A stretch of DNA of 64,000 nucleotides from Polyangiaceae bacterium (GTDB lineage Bacteria; Myxococcota_A; Polyangia; Polyangiales; Polyangiaceae): the NCBI GenBank assembly GCA_020849655.1, contig JADLFU010000157.1, forward strand, positions 33,589-97,588. The letters are read 5' to 3'. Under the pieces are notes generated by a model. The model was given only the letters and a program-made list of their open reading frames with translations, made no database searches and was not told the DNA's origin. Below are positions 7,688 through 16,451 of the stretch, piece by piece. The position numbers and the translations under genes are program-made. Each line of letters opens with the position of its first letter. Positions within the stretch are counted from its first letter, which is position 1.

Positions 7688-9030
7688 CGGCCGTCCCCTC
7701 GCACCTCGAGGGCCGCGTCGCCTTCGTCGAGGCGCACGCGTTCGGCAGCGGCGAGCCGGTGCAGCGCTACCGGCTCGCGAACGGCCTCTCGGTGCTCGTG
7801 CTCGTCGACCGCGAGGCGCCGGTGTTCTCGTACCAGACGTGGTTCGCGGTCGGCTCGCGCCACGAGCGAGAGGGCAAGACGGGGCTCGCGCACCTCTTCG
7901 AGCACCTGATGTTCAACGAGACGGAGCGGCTCCCGTACGGCGCGTTCGACCGCAAGCTCGAGGAGGCCGGCGCCGAGTCGAACGCGGCCACCTGGGTCGA
8001 CTGGACCTACTACTACGAGAACCTCCCGAAGGACTCGCTCGCCCTCGCGACCGAGCTCGAGAGCGAGCGCATGGCGCGCCTCGTGCTCGAGGAGCCGCAG
8101 GTCGCGCGCGAGAAGGAGGTCGTGATGAACGAGCGGCGCATGCGCGTCGACGACGACGTCGACGGCAGCGTGAGCGAGCTCCTGTACTCGACGGTGTTCC
8201 GCGAGCACGGCTACTCGTGGCCCACGATCGGCTGGATGAAGGACATCGAGGGCTTCACCGCGGCCGACTGCGCGGAGTTCTACGCGACCTACTACGCGCC
8301 GAACAACGCGACGGTGGTCGTCGTCGGCGACGTCGACGTCGCGGAGCTGCTGACGCTCGTCGCCGAGCGCTACGGCGCGCTCCCTGCCGCCGCGCTGCCC
8401 GCCGAGGACGTGCGGCCCGAGCCTCCACAGACGGAACCGCGCCACGTGGAGGCTCACAAACCTACCGAGACCGAGCGCCTCGTCGTCGCGTACCGCGGGC
8501 CCGCGCTCGGTGATCACGACCACGCGGCGCTCTCGGTCGTCAACGACGTGCTGTTCGCGGGGCGCGCCTCGCGCCTGTTCCGCGCGCTCGTGCAGGACGG
8601 CGAGCTCGCGGTCGACTGCCGGGGCTGGGTGAGCACGTTCCGCGATCCTGGCCTGTACGAGATCTCGGTGACGGCGCGTCCGGGCGTGCGCGCCGAGGCG
8701 CTGCTCGAGGTGCTCGACCGCGAGCTGTCGCGGATCGTCGAGGAGCCCCCCACCGACGACGAGCTCGAGCGGGTGAAGGCGAAGCTCGAGCTCGGCGCGC
8801 TCTCGGGGCTGCAGACGGTCGCCGGCAAGGCGGAGCAGATCGGCTTCTGGAGCACGCTGACGGGCGATCCGTCCGACGCCTTCCGCCGCCTCGCGGCCGT
8901 GCGCAGGCTGCGCGCCGACGATCTGCGGCGCGCGGCGCGGCGCTACCTCACGCCGTCTTCGCGCACCGTCATCTTCGTGCGACCGTCCGGCGAAGAGCCG
9001 TCCGGCGACGACGAGGAGACCGACGCGTGA
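7684..9030 (+). CDS. M16 family zinc metallopeptidase, catalytic subunit
   Basis: A 448-residue insulinase-type peptidase. The inverted zinc motif HxxEH is intact (HLFEHLMFNE, residues 70-74) and a glutamate follows at residue 150 (EVVMNE), the spacing expected for the third zinc ligand. The second half carries the M16 C-terminal domain. No signal peptide is obvious from the GTG at 7684, so it is probably cytoplasmic. The next gene encodes a homologue without the zinc motif, giving the two-subunit layout known for bacterial M16B enzymes. Overlap with both neighbours implies coupled translation. Confidence 0.92.
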   Translation: MTAVPSHLEGRVAFVEAHAFGSGEPVQRYRLANGLSVLVLVDREAPVFSYQTWFAVGSRHEREGKTGLAHLFEHLMFNETERLPYGAFDRKLEEAGAESNAATWVDWTYYYENLPKDSLALATELESERMARLVLEEPQVAREKEVVMNERRMRVDDDVDGSVSELLYSTVFREHGYSWPTIGWMKDIEGFTAADCAEFYATYYAPNNATVVVVGDVDVAELLTLVAERYGALPAAALPAEDVRPEPPQTEPRHVEAHKPTETERLVVAYRGPALGDHDHAALSVVNDVLFAGRASRLFRALVQDGELAVDCRGWVSTFRDPGLYEISVTARPGVRAEALLEVLDRELSRIVEEPPTDDELERVKAKLELGALSGLQTVAGKAEQIGFWSTLTGDPSDAFRRLAAVRRLRADDLRRAARRYLTPSSRTVIFVRPSGEEPSGDDEETDA

Positions 9031-10304
9031 GGGTCCACGTCGAGTCGTCGAGGGCCATCCCGCTCGTGGGCTTCACCGTCGCGTTCGGGGTCGGCGGCGC
9101 GCACGATCCCGCGGGCAAGGAGGGCCTCGCGCGGACGGCCATGCGCATGCTCCGGCGCGGCGGCGGCGGCCTCGACGGCAAGGGCGTCGAGCAGGCCGTC
9201 GATCGCCTGGGCGCGGAGATCGGCGCCGACGCGTCGATGTCGACGGTGACGGTGAGCGGGGAGGTGCTCGCCCGCAACGCGGCGGCGCTGTGCGAGCTCG
9301 TCGGGGGCCTGCTCGCGCGCCCCGCGTTCGAGCCGGTGGAGCTGTCGAAGCTCGTGCGCGAGTCGCAGGCCGAGCTCGTCGAGGCGCGCGACAACGACCG
9401 CGGGCTCGCGTCACGGGCGCTGCGCCGCGCGCTCTTCCTCGGTCACCCGTACGCGCGCCGCGTCGCGGGCGGGACGGCCTCGCTCGCGTCGCTCGAGCGC
9501 GACGACGTCGCCGGCTGGCACGCCGCGCACCTCGCCGCCAACAACGCGTGGATCACGGTCTACGGCGACGTCGACGAGGCCGGCGGTCGCGAGCTCGCCG
9601 CGCGCCTCGTCGCGGGCCTGCCCGCGGGCGCCCCCACGCCGGATCCGGTCGTCGATCCAGCGCGCCGCCCCGGTCGCGAGCTCGTGTTCGTCGACAAGCC
9701 CGAGCGCACGCAGGCGCAGCTCTCCATCGGCACGCTCGGCACGCGCGGCGACGACGACGATCACCACGCGCTCATCGTCGCGAACACCGCGTTCGGGGGC
9801 ACGTTCACGGCGCGGTTGATGGCCGAGGTGCGCGGCAAGCGCGGCTGGTCGTACGGGGCCTCGTCGCGCCTGTCGCTCGACCGCCACCGCGAGGCGTGGT
9901 CGATGTGGACGGCGCCCGGCGAGGCCGACGCGCCCGCGTGCCTCGCGCTGCAGCTCGAGCTGCTCGAGCGCCTCGTCGCGGACGGCCTCACCGACGAAGA
10001 GGTGGCGTTCGCGAAGTCGTACCTCGCGCGAAGCCACGTGTTCGAGATCGACACGGCCGAGAAGCGCGCGCACCGCGAGCTCGACGCGGCCGTGCTCGGG
10101 CTGCCCGCCGGGTACCACGCGAGCTACCTCTCGCGGATCGGCGAGGTCGACGCCGGGCGAGCGAACGCCGCGCTCCGCGCCCGCCTCTCGCCCGAGGATC
10201 TCGTCGTCGCCGTGGTGGGGACGCGCGCGCGGCAGCTCGCGCCGATCACCGCGGCCATCCCGCGGCTCGCGCGGTCCGCTGTCGTGCCCCATGATCTCGA
10301 GTGA
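9027..10304 (+). CDS. M16 family peptidase-like protein, non-catalytic partner
   Basis: A 425-residue M16-fold protein. At the place where the catalytic subunit has HxxEH this one reads GLARTAMRMLRRGG, so zinc and activity are lost. The C-terminal half keeps M16 hallmarks (GGTFTARLMAEVRGKRGWSYG), including the region that shapes the substrate channel in such heterodimers. Its GTG overlaps the previous stop (GTGA) and its end overlaps the transporter gene by 14 bases. It most likely pairs with the preceding subunit. Confidence 0.92.
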   Translation: MRVHVESSRAIPLVGFTVAFGVGGAHDPAGKEGLARTAMRMLRRGGGGLDGKGVEQAVDRLGAEIGADASMSTVTVSGEVLARNAAALCELVGGLLARPAFEPVELSKLVRESQAELVEARDNDRGLASRALRRALFLGHPYARRVAGGTASLASLERDDVAGWHAAHLAANNAWITVYGDVDEAGGRELAARLVAGLPAGAPTPDPVVDPARRPGRELVFVDKPERTQAQLSIGTLGTRGDDDDHHALIVANTAFGGTFTARLMAEVRGKRGWSYGASSRLSLDRHREAWSMWTAPGEADAPACLALQLELLERLVADGLTDEEVAFAKSYLARSHVFEIDTAEKRAHRELDAAVLGLPAGYHASYLSRIGEVDAGRANAALRARLSPEDLVVAVVGTRARQLAPITAAIPRLARSAVVPHDLE

Positions 10305-12444
10305 GGCCCGGCGCGGCGTGGCGGCGCTCCTCGCGCTGCTCGCCGTGTGGTGCGCCGCCGCTCACGCGGAGGCCGCGCGCCCGCTGACGCTGTGGCACGC
10401 GTACCGCCAGGGCGGCGCCGAGGAGCGCGCGCTCGCGGAGATCCTCGCGCGGTCGCCCGAGCCCGTCGAGGTGCTCGCCGTGCCGTTCGAGGGCTACGCG
10501 ACCAAGCTGCACGCGGCCATCTCCCATGGCGACGGGCCCGACGTGTTCCTCGACGCGCACGAGCGCATCGGAGACTTCGTCGCGCGCGGCCTGATCGTCC
10601 CGCTGCCGTCACCTTCGGCGTGCGACGGCCTCGCCCGTGCGGCGGTGCGCGCGGTGACGTGGGAGGGCCAGCTGGTCGGCGTCCCGATCGCCCAGAAGAC
10701 CCTCGCGCTCTACCTGAACTCCGCGCAGGTGCCCGAGGATACCCCCGATCTCGAGGCCCTCTTCGAGCGCGCGCGCCCCGCGGAAGGCGGCGTCGTGCTC
10801 GGGCACGCGTCGGGCTCGGCGTACGCGCACGCGCCGTTCGCGTCGGCGTTCGGCGCCGTCTACCTCGGCCCCGGCGACACCTTCGGCCTCGCGACCCCGG
10901 CCGGAGCGTCGTCGATCGAGTTCGTCGCAGGGCTGACGAAGCGGGGCCTCCTCCCGGACGACGCGACGCCGTCGCTCGTATCAGAATTGTTTGGTTCAGG
11001 GCGAGCCGCCGCGGCGATCGGGGGCCCGTGGATGGCAGGCGATCTGCGCGCGCCGCCGCCGTACCGTGTCGTGCCGCTGCCGAGGCTGCGCGCGACCGGG
11101 CGCCCGATGCGACCGTTCTTGACGGTCGAGGTCGCGTTCCTCACGCCGCGCGGCCGGGAGCGCGCCGCGGCCGGCGCGCTCGTCGCCGGGCTCGCGTCGG
11201 AGGAGGCGGCGGAGATCCGGGCGCGCGTCGGCCGGACGGTGACGTCGCGCGCCGAGCCCACCGCGCCCGAGCGCACCGACCCCTTCTTGCTCGCGTTCGC
11301 GCGGGCGGCGGCCACGGCGGAGCCGATGCCCTCGCGCCCGGCCATGCGCCTCGTGTTCGAGCCCGCCGACCGCGCGCTGCGCAAGGTGCTGCGCGGCGAC
11401 GCCACCGCCGCGGCGGCGCTCGACGAGGCGGCGCACAGGTTCGACGACGTGCGGCGCCCGCTGCCGCCCCGCGCCGCGCCCGCGCCCTACGCCGCGCTCG
11501 TCGGCGTCGCGCTCCTCGGCCTCGTCGCGGTCGCCGCCCGGCGCGCGCGGGACGCCGTCGCGACCGGCGCCCTCGCGCGCTCGCGCGGCGCCTACGGGTA
11601 CGTCGCGCCCGCCACGATCGCGATCCTCGCGCTCGTCGTCGCGCCCCTCGTCGCCGGCGCCGCGGCGTCGTTCTTCGCCGGGCGCGGCGACGACGCGAGG
11701 TTCGTCGGGTTCGCGCACTATGTAACGATCCTGACAGCCCGCGGCGGCGCGTGGCTCGCGTCGGGATCGTTCTACCTCGTGCTGCTCGTGACGGTGCTGT
11801 GGACGGCGGCCAACATCACGCTCCACGTCCTGCTCGGAGGCGCGCTCGGCCTCCTGCTCTCGCGGCGTGATCTGCGCGGGAAGGCCGTCTACCGGGTGTT
11901 GCTGATCGTGCCCTGGGCGGTGCCCTCCTACGTCACCGCGCTCGCGTGGAAGGGCATGTTTCACAGGCAGCTGGGCGCGGTGAACGCGCTCCTCGCGCTG
12001 GTCGGCGTCGAGCCGGTGTCGTGGTTCTCGCGCTTCTCGACGGCGTTCTCCGCCAACCTCGCGACCAACGTGTGGCTCGGGTTCCCGTTCTTCGTGGTCG
12101 TCACGATGGGCGCGCTCACCAGCGTCCCCGACGACGTGCTGGAGGCCGCCGCCGTCGACGGCGCGACGCGGTGGGAGCGCCTGTGGCGCGTCACGCTGCC
12201 GATGATCCGCCCCGTGCTCGCGCCCGCCGTCGCGCTCGGCGCGGTCTGGACGTTCAACATGTTCAACGTGGTGTTCCTCGTGTCGGGCGGCGATCCCGAC
12301 GGCACGACCGACATCCTCGTCTCGGAGGCCTACCGCTGGGCCTTCGCGCGGGAGGCGCAGATCGGCTACGCGGCCGCGTACAGCGTGCTCATCTTCGCGC
12401 TCCTGTTCGCCGGCTCCCGCGCGCTCGGGAGGCGCGCCTCGTGA
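10291..12444 (+). CDS. ABC sugar transporter: solute-binding domain fused to MalF-type permease
   Basis: A 717-residue two-part protein. Residues 1-27 are a signal/anchor. Residues about 30-375 form a family 1 extracellular solute-binding domain (LTLWHAYRQGGAEERAL, DGPDVFLDAHERIGDFV, IGGPWMAGDL). A hydrophobic helix near 395-415 leads into a MalF-like permease with the cytoplasmic EAA loop (LEAAAVDGATRWERLWRVTL). Normally these are separate MalE and MalF proteins. Fusing the binding protein to the permease keeps it on the inner membrane at 1:1 stoichiometry. The MalG partner follows; no ATPase gene is nearby, so a shared MsmK/MalK-type ATPase elsewhere is likely. Substrate probably a sugar, unproven. 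Confidence 0.9.
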   Translation: MISSEARRGVAALLALLAVWCAAAHAEAARPLTLWHAYRQGGAEERALAEILARSPEPVEVLAVPFEGYATKLHAAISHGDGPDVFLDAHERIGDFVARGLIVPLPSPSACDGLARAAVRAVTWEGQLVGVPIAQKTLALYLNSAQVPEDTPDLEALFERARPAEGGVVLGHASGSAYAHAPFASAFGAVYLGPGDTFGLATPAGASSIEFVAGLTKRGLLPDDATPSLVSELFGSGRAAAAIGGPWMAGDLRAPPPYRVVPLPRLRATGRPMRPFLTVEVAFLTPRGRERAAAGALVAGLASEEAAEIRARVGRTVTSRAEPTAPERTDPFLLAFARAAATAEPMPSRPAMRLVFEPADRALRKVLRGDATAAAALDEAAHRFDDVRRPLPPRAAPAPYAALVGVALLGLVAVAARRARDAVATGALARSRGAYGYVAPATIAILALVVAPLVAGAAASFFAGRGDDARFVGFAHYVTILTARGGAWLASGSFYLVLLVTVLWTAANITLHVLLGGALGLLLSRRDLRGKAVYRVLLIVPWAVPSYVTALAWKGMFHRQLGAVNALLALVGVEPVSWFSRFSTAFSANLATNVWLGFPFFVVVTMGALTSVPDDVLEAAAVDGATRWERLWRVTLPMIRPVLAPAVALGAVWTFNMFNVVFLVSGGDPDGTTDILVSEAYRWAFAREAQIGYAAAYSVLIFALLFAGSRALGRRAS

Positions 12445-13292
12445 CCCGCCGCGCGCCGTGGTGGGAGCTCGCGCTCGTGCACGCGGCGCTCGTCGTGGCG
12501 ACGGCGTTCGCGCTCTACCCCGTGCTCTGGGTGGTGACGCTCGCGCTCTCGTCGTCGAGGGTGCCCGAGCCGACCGCGCTCCCGCTTCCCACCCGACCGT
12601 CGCTCGACAACCTGCGCGCCGTCGTCGGCGCCACCTCGTCGAGCGGTCACTGGCTGTTCGGTGTGCAGCTGCTGAACAGCGTCGTCGTCTCGCTCGCGAC
12701 GGCGGCCGTCGGGTGCGCGCTCGCGCTGCCGGCCGCGTACGCGCTCGCGCGGCTCGACTTCGTCGGCAAGCGGAGCGGGGTCTCGGCGCTCCTCGCGACG
12801 CAGATGTTCCCCACGGTGGCGTCCGCCATCCCCCTCTACGTCATCCTCTCCGCGCTCGGGCTCTTGGACACCCGGACGGGCCTCGTCGTCTGCTACGCGT
12901 CGACCTCGATCCCCTTCGCGGTCTTCCAGCTGCAGCGCGCGATCGAGGCCATCCCGAGGGAGCTCGAGGAGGCGGCGATGGTCGACGGCGCGACCCGGCT
13001 CGGCGCCTTCGTGCGCGTGGTGCTGCCGGCGGCGCGCCCGGCGATCGCCATCACGTTCCTCTTCGCGTTCATGAGCGCGTGGAACGAGTTCATCCTCGCC
13101 GCGACGCTCCTCGGCCGCGAGGAGTCCTTCACGCTGCCAGTGTTGCTGTCACGCTACGTCGGCGAGCACGACGCCGACTGGGGGCGCTTCGCGGCGGGCG
13201 CGCTCGTCGTCAGCGCGCCGGTGATGGCGCTGTTCTACGTGACGCAGCGGCACCTGGTCGGCGGGCTCACGGCGGGCGGGGTGAAGGGCTAG
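12441..13292 (+). CDS. ABC sugar transporter permease, MalG type
   Basis: A 283-residue inner membrane permease starting at a GTG that overlaps the stop of the fusion gene. Six hydrophobic helices are visible, with the EAA motif between the later ones (ELEEAAMVDGATRLGAFVRV) that docks to the ATPase. The closing AGGVKG is typical of MalG-type CUT1 permeases. It completes the membrane channel with the MalF half of the upstream fusion protein. Its last bases overlap the convergent thioesterase gene by 4 bases. Confidence 0.92.
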   Translation: MTRRAPWWELALVHAALVVATAFALYPVLWVVTLALSSSRVPEPTALPLPTRPSLDNLRAVVGATSSSGHWLFGVQLLNSVVVSLATAAVGCALALPAAYALARLDFVGKRSGVSALLATQMFPTVASAIPLYVILSALGLLDTRTGLVVCYASTSIPFAVFQLQRAIEAIPRELEEAAMVDGATRLGAFVRVVLPAARPAIAITFLFAFMSAWNEFILAATLLGREESFTLPVLLSRYVGEHDADWGRFAAGALVVSAPVMALFYVTQRHLVGGLTAGGVKG

Positions 13293-13750
13293 GCGCCGGC
13301 CGCGCTCGCCCCGGGCTCGCGCGCGTAGGGCAGGAGGCGCTCACGAAACGCGGGCGTCCACGGGGCCGGGCGCTTCGTGTCGCGGTCGACGCGCACGAGC
13401 ACGCGCGAGCCCGTCGCGAAGTCGCTGTCGTGATCCATGGGCATCACGCAGAATCCGAACGTGAGGCTCGTCTGCCCGAGGCGCTCGATCCAGATGCGCA
13501 CCCGCACCTCGGTCACCCCGACCACGGGCCGGTGGTACTCGATGTGGTTGGCCCGGACGTAGTGCATGCTGTCCGGGTTCTCGTCGAGGTCGAGCGTGCC
13601 GCCCCAGCCGAGCCGCTGCCAGAACGATCCTATCGTGCGCTCGAACAGCAGCAGGTAGCGGGAGTTGTGGAGGATCTTGTACGCGTCGAGATCGTCGAAA
13701 TAGACCCCGTGGACGCACTCATGAAAGCGGACGCCGCTCGAGAGGGACAC
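13289..13750 (-). CDS. Hotdog-fold acyl-CoA thioesterase (4-hydroxybenzoyl-CoA type)
   Basis: A 153-residue single hotdog domain. The helix-preceding motif VYFDDLDAYKILHNSRYLLLFERT matches the 4HBT family, whose first aspartate of the DxD region is catalytic (here within YFDDLDAYK). Long beta strands follow (VRVRIWIERLGQTSLTFGF). It hydrolyses a CoA or carrier-protein thioester; which acyl group is unknown. The GTG at 13750 is the natural start. It lies 31 bases downstream of the lipid kinase gene on the same strand and may be co-transcribed, which fits a lipid-related role. Confidence 0.85.
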   Translation of the reverse strand: MSLSSGVRFHECVHGVYFDDLDAYKILHNSRYLLLFERTIGSFWQRLGWGGTLDLDENPDSMHYVRANHIEYHRPVVGVTEVRVRIWIERLGQTSLTFGFCVMPMDHDSDFATGSRVLVRVDRDTKRPAPWTPAFRERLLPYAREPGASAAGA

Positions 13751-13781
13751 GCGCGCCCCGTAGCCGCGCCGGCCGCCCGCG

Positions 13782-14777
13782 TCACGGGACGATGAGCCGC
13801 AGCGCGCGCGGCAGGACGGTGACGTCGACGCGCGTCGACGCGGGCCACTCCTCGCCGTCGATCTGGGCGGCGAGCGGGGCGCCGCCCGGCGGCGGGAAGA
13901 GCTCGAGGGTGATGCGCGACGCGCGGAAGTGTCGCGAGTGGGACACCCCGATCTCGTTCAGCGCGGCCTCGGTGAGCGGGTTGCCCTCGAGGTCGAGGAT
14001 CGCCTTCGAGGCCCAGTCGCGCTTGCCCGCGAACGGCACCACCTCGAAGAGGCCGTCGTCGTGGCGAGCGCTGGCGTCGAACACCCACGCGCCCGCGTAC
14101 ACGCGGGTGTTCTTCACGATGAGATCGGTGAGGCCCCCGAGGTCGACCGCGACGCCGTCCAGGTGGCCCACGGCCCGTAGCTTGTCGTCGACCACGTACG
14201 AGTCGACGAACGTCTTCAGGAACGCGCCCGCGTACACCGCGTGGTCGCGGTACAGCTCCTTCACCGGCCCGAGCTTCGCGACGACGTCGCGATCGCGGTT
14301 GCGGGTCGCGAGCACGCGCGCCGAGAGCCCCCACCCGGCCGAATCGAAGAACAGCGCGCCGGCGTCGTCCTCGCTCGAGCGGAGCAGGCCGGCGTCGAGG
14401 CGCGTCTCCTTGCCCCGAAGCACGACGGCGACGTTGTCCGCGAGCGCGCCGGGCGACGCCGACAGACCGAAGCTCTTGCCCTGATCGTTCGCCGTCCCGG
14501 TCGGGAGCACGCCGAGGGCGACGTCGTCACGGCGCGCGCTCGCGTGAAGCCCGGCGGCGACCTCGCGGACCGTGCCATCGCCTCCCATCGCGACCACCAC
14601 GTCGAAGCCCCCGCGGTCGAGCGCGTCCGTCACGAGCGGGAGGGTCCGGCCCGCGGGCTGCGTCGCCAGCAGCTCGACCCGCGCGCCGGCGCCGCGGAAG
14701 AGCGAGAGCGCGCGCTCGAGGCGCGCCTGGTTCTTGCCGCTCTGGGAGGAGGGGTTCCCGACGAGGAGGAAGGTCAC
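13782..14777 (-). CDS. Diacylglycerol/sphingosine kinase-family lipid kinase (YegS/BmrU-like)
   Basis: A 331-residue DAGK-catalytic-domain protein. It begins with FLLVGNPSSQSGKN (nucleotide-binding start of the family) and has the diagnostic GGDGTVREVA motif near residue 65 and LGVLPTGTANDQGKSF after it. The C-terminal domain has the usual beta-sandwich (IDGEEWPASTRVDVTVLPRALRL). These enzymes phosphorylate diacylglycerol or related lipids on the inner face of the membrane with ATP. The GTG start has a TANNNT hexamer 8 bases upstream and no Shine-Dalgarno sequence, suggesting a leaderless mRNA. Confidence 0.9.
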   Translation of the reverse strand: MTFLLVGNPSSQSGKNQARLERALSLFRGAGARVELLATQPAGRTLPLVTDALDRGGFDVVVAMGGDGTVREVAAGLHASARRDDVALGVLPTGTANDQGKSFGLSASPGALADNVAVVLRGKETRLDAGLLRSSEDDAGALFFDSAGWGLSARVLATRNRDRDVVAKLGPVKELYRDHAVYAGAFLKTFVDSYVVDDKLRAVGHLDGVAVDLGGLTDLIVKNTRVYAGAWVFDASARHDDGLFEVVPFAGKRDWASKAILDLEGNPLTEAALNEIGVSHSRHFRASRITLELFPPPGGAPLAAQIDGEEWPASTRVDVTVLPRALRLIVP

Positions 14778-14785
14778 CGCCCGCG

Positions 14786-14791
14786 ATGGTA
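14786..14791 (-). promoter_or_regulatory. -10-like TACCAT for a leaderless lipid kinase mRNA
   Basis: On the reverse strand TACCAT lies 8 bases before the GTG at 14777. No purine-rich ribosome site lies between, so transcription would begin at or within a base or two of the start codon. Confidence 0.45.
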
Positions 14792-14839
14792 GCGCGCCCG
14801 CGGCTCGCGCCCCGGCCGCAGGTGGGGCAGGCTCCCCGC

Positions 14840-15364
14840 ATGCGCGCGTACCTGCTCGCGGTCGCGGTGCTCCTCGCCGGCTGCGGCGGCGCGCGGCGGC
14901 CAGACGGCGGCGTCGGGCTGCTGCCCGCGGGCCCGGCCGCGCCCGCGCTGACGGCCGTCGACCAGCGAGGCCGGCCGGTGTCGCTCGCGGCGGCGCGCGG
15001 GCGCGTCGTCGTCGTCTACTTCTACCCTCGCGACGACACCCCTGGCTGCACGAAGGAGGCGTGCGCGTTCCGCGACGCGTGGCGACGCCTCGACGAGGGC
15101 GGGATCACGGTCATCGGCGTGTCGAGCGACGACGCGCGCTCCCACGCCGCGTTCGCCGAGAAGCACGCGCTCCCGTTCTCGCTCGTCGCCGACACCGATC
15201 ACGCGTGGGCGCGGGCGTTCGGCGTCTCGTCCACGCTCGGCATGTACGAGCGGGTGACCTTCGTGCTCGACCGCGCAGGACACGTCGCGCGCGTGTACCC
15301 AGACGTCGACCCCGCGCTGCACGCCGAGCAGATCCTCGGCGACGCGCGCGCGATCGGCCCCTGA
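14840..15364 (+). CDS. Lipoprotein peroxiredoxin (BCP/thioredoxin-fold)
   Basis: A 174-residue protein; ATG 14840 opens a lipoprotein signal (MRAYLLAVAVLLAGC). The thioredoxin-fold domain starts at APALTAVDQRGRPVSLAAARGRVVV and has the peroxidatic site YPRDDTPGCTKEACAFRDAW with Cys in PGCT and a second Cys five residues on, as in bacterioferritin-comigratory-protein/PrxQ enzymes. It would reduce peroxides in the periplasm, using a thiol donor not encoded here. A longer in-frame start at 14786 would destroy the signal peptide and is rejected. Four bases separate it from the phospholipase D gene. Confidence 0.88.
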   Translation: MRAYLLAVAVLLAGCGGARRPDGGVGLLPAGPAAPALTAVDQRGRPVSLAAARGRVVVVYFYPRDDTPGCTKEACAFRDAWRRLDEGGITVIGVSSDDARSHAAFAEKHALPFSLVADTDHAWARAFGVSSTLGMYERVTFVLDRAGHVARVYPDVDPALHAEQILGDARAIGP

Positions 15365-15368
15365 GCGC

Positions 15369-16439
15369 ATGGAACGCATCTCGCTGCTCGCAGGATCGGA
15401 GGAGGTGATCGAGGCGTCCCTCGCCTCGATCGACGCGGCGCGAGAGGAGGTGCTGCTCGCGATGTACTGGCTCGGCGACGACGACGTCGGCAAGAGGGTG
15501 CTCGACGCGCTCGGCCGCGCGGCGGAGCGGGGCGTCACGACGCGCCTGTCGGTCGACGGCTTCGGCTCGATCCTGCTGGGATCGGCGCGGCTCGACGAGC
15601 TGCGCGCGCGCGGCGCCGAGGCGCTGGTGTTTCATCCTCTCTCGCCGTTCGCGTCACGCTTCGCGCCCGACTCGGTGACGGTGCGGGACCACCGCAAGCT
15701 GCTCGTGATCGACCGCGCGCGCGCGATCGTCGGCGGCGTAAACTTCGCCCAGCCGCCCGGGCCGCCGTGGCGCGACTACGCGGCGTGCGTCGAGTCGCCG
15801 CGGGTGGCGCGGCTGCTCGCGCGGCACTTCTTCACGACGTGGCGGCGCTCGGGGGGCGCGCCGCCCGCGTCGCCGCCGCCGCGCGAGGCGCGCTCGCCGA
15901 AGATCGAGGTGCTCGCGGCCGGCGGCCTCCACCACGCGCGTGCCGTGCGCCTCGCGTACCTCGTCGCCCTGCGCGCCGCGCGGCGGACGGTGCTGATCGA
16001 GCACGCGTACTTCGTGCCCGATCGCGCGGTGCTGCAGGCGATCCTGCGCGCGGCGAAGCGCGGCCTCGAGGTGCGCGTCGTCTTGCCGGAGTGGTCAGAC
16101 GTGACGGTCGTGTCGCTCGCGAGCCACGCGATCGTCTCGCGCCTGCAGCGCGCCGGCGCGCACGTGCACCTCCTGCGAGCGCCCATCCTGCACGCGAAGG
16201 CGGCCGTCATCGATGGGTGGGCCACCGTCGGGAGCGCGAACCTCGATCACGTCAGCCTCCGCAACAACCTCGAGCTCAACGTCGCCACCCACGACCCCGC
16301 GTTCGTAGCCGCGCTCACGCGGGAGATCCGCGCCGACATCGCGCGCTCGGGCGAGCTCAGCCGTGAGACGTGGAAGGCGCGCCCGCTCCTGCGCCGCTTC
16401 GCCGAGCGGGCCGCCTACCAGTTCCGGAAGCTTCTCTGA
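15369..16439 (+). CDS. Phospholipase D-family phosphatidyltransferase (cardiolipin synthase-like)
   Basis: A 356-residue protein with two HKD half-sites: residues about 98-112 read VRDHRKLLVIDRARAIVGG, with the His-x-Lys in HRK, and the second reads LHAKAAVIDGWATVGSANLD near residue 275. Both keep the downstream acidic residue and the GG/GS-N pattern. There is no clear N-terminal membrane hairpin, as in ClsB/ClsC-like or minimal forms. Likely reaction: transfer of a phosphatidyl group to make cardiolipin or a related phospholipid. It follows the peroxiredoxin gene by 4 bases and is probably co-transcribed with it. It is convergent with the MBL hydrolase. Confidence 0.88.
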   Translation: MERISLLAGSEEVIEASLASIDAAREEVLLAMYWLGDDDVGKRVLDALGRAAERGVTTRLSVDGFGSILLGSARLDELRARGAEALVFHPLSPFASRFAPDSVTVRDHRKLLVIDRARAIVGGVNFAQPPGPPWRDYAACVESPRVARLLARHFFTTWRRSGGAPPASPPPREARSPKIEVLAAGGLHHARAVRLAYLVALRAARRTVLIEHAYFVPDRAVLQAILRAAKRGLEVRVVLPEWSDVTVVSLASHAIVSRLQRAGAHVHLLRAPILHAKAAVIDGWATVGSANLDHVSLRNNLELNVATHDPAFVAALTREIRADIARSGELSRETWKARPLLRRFAERAAYQFRKLL

Positions 16440-16451
16440 AGCTGGTCCGGC

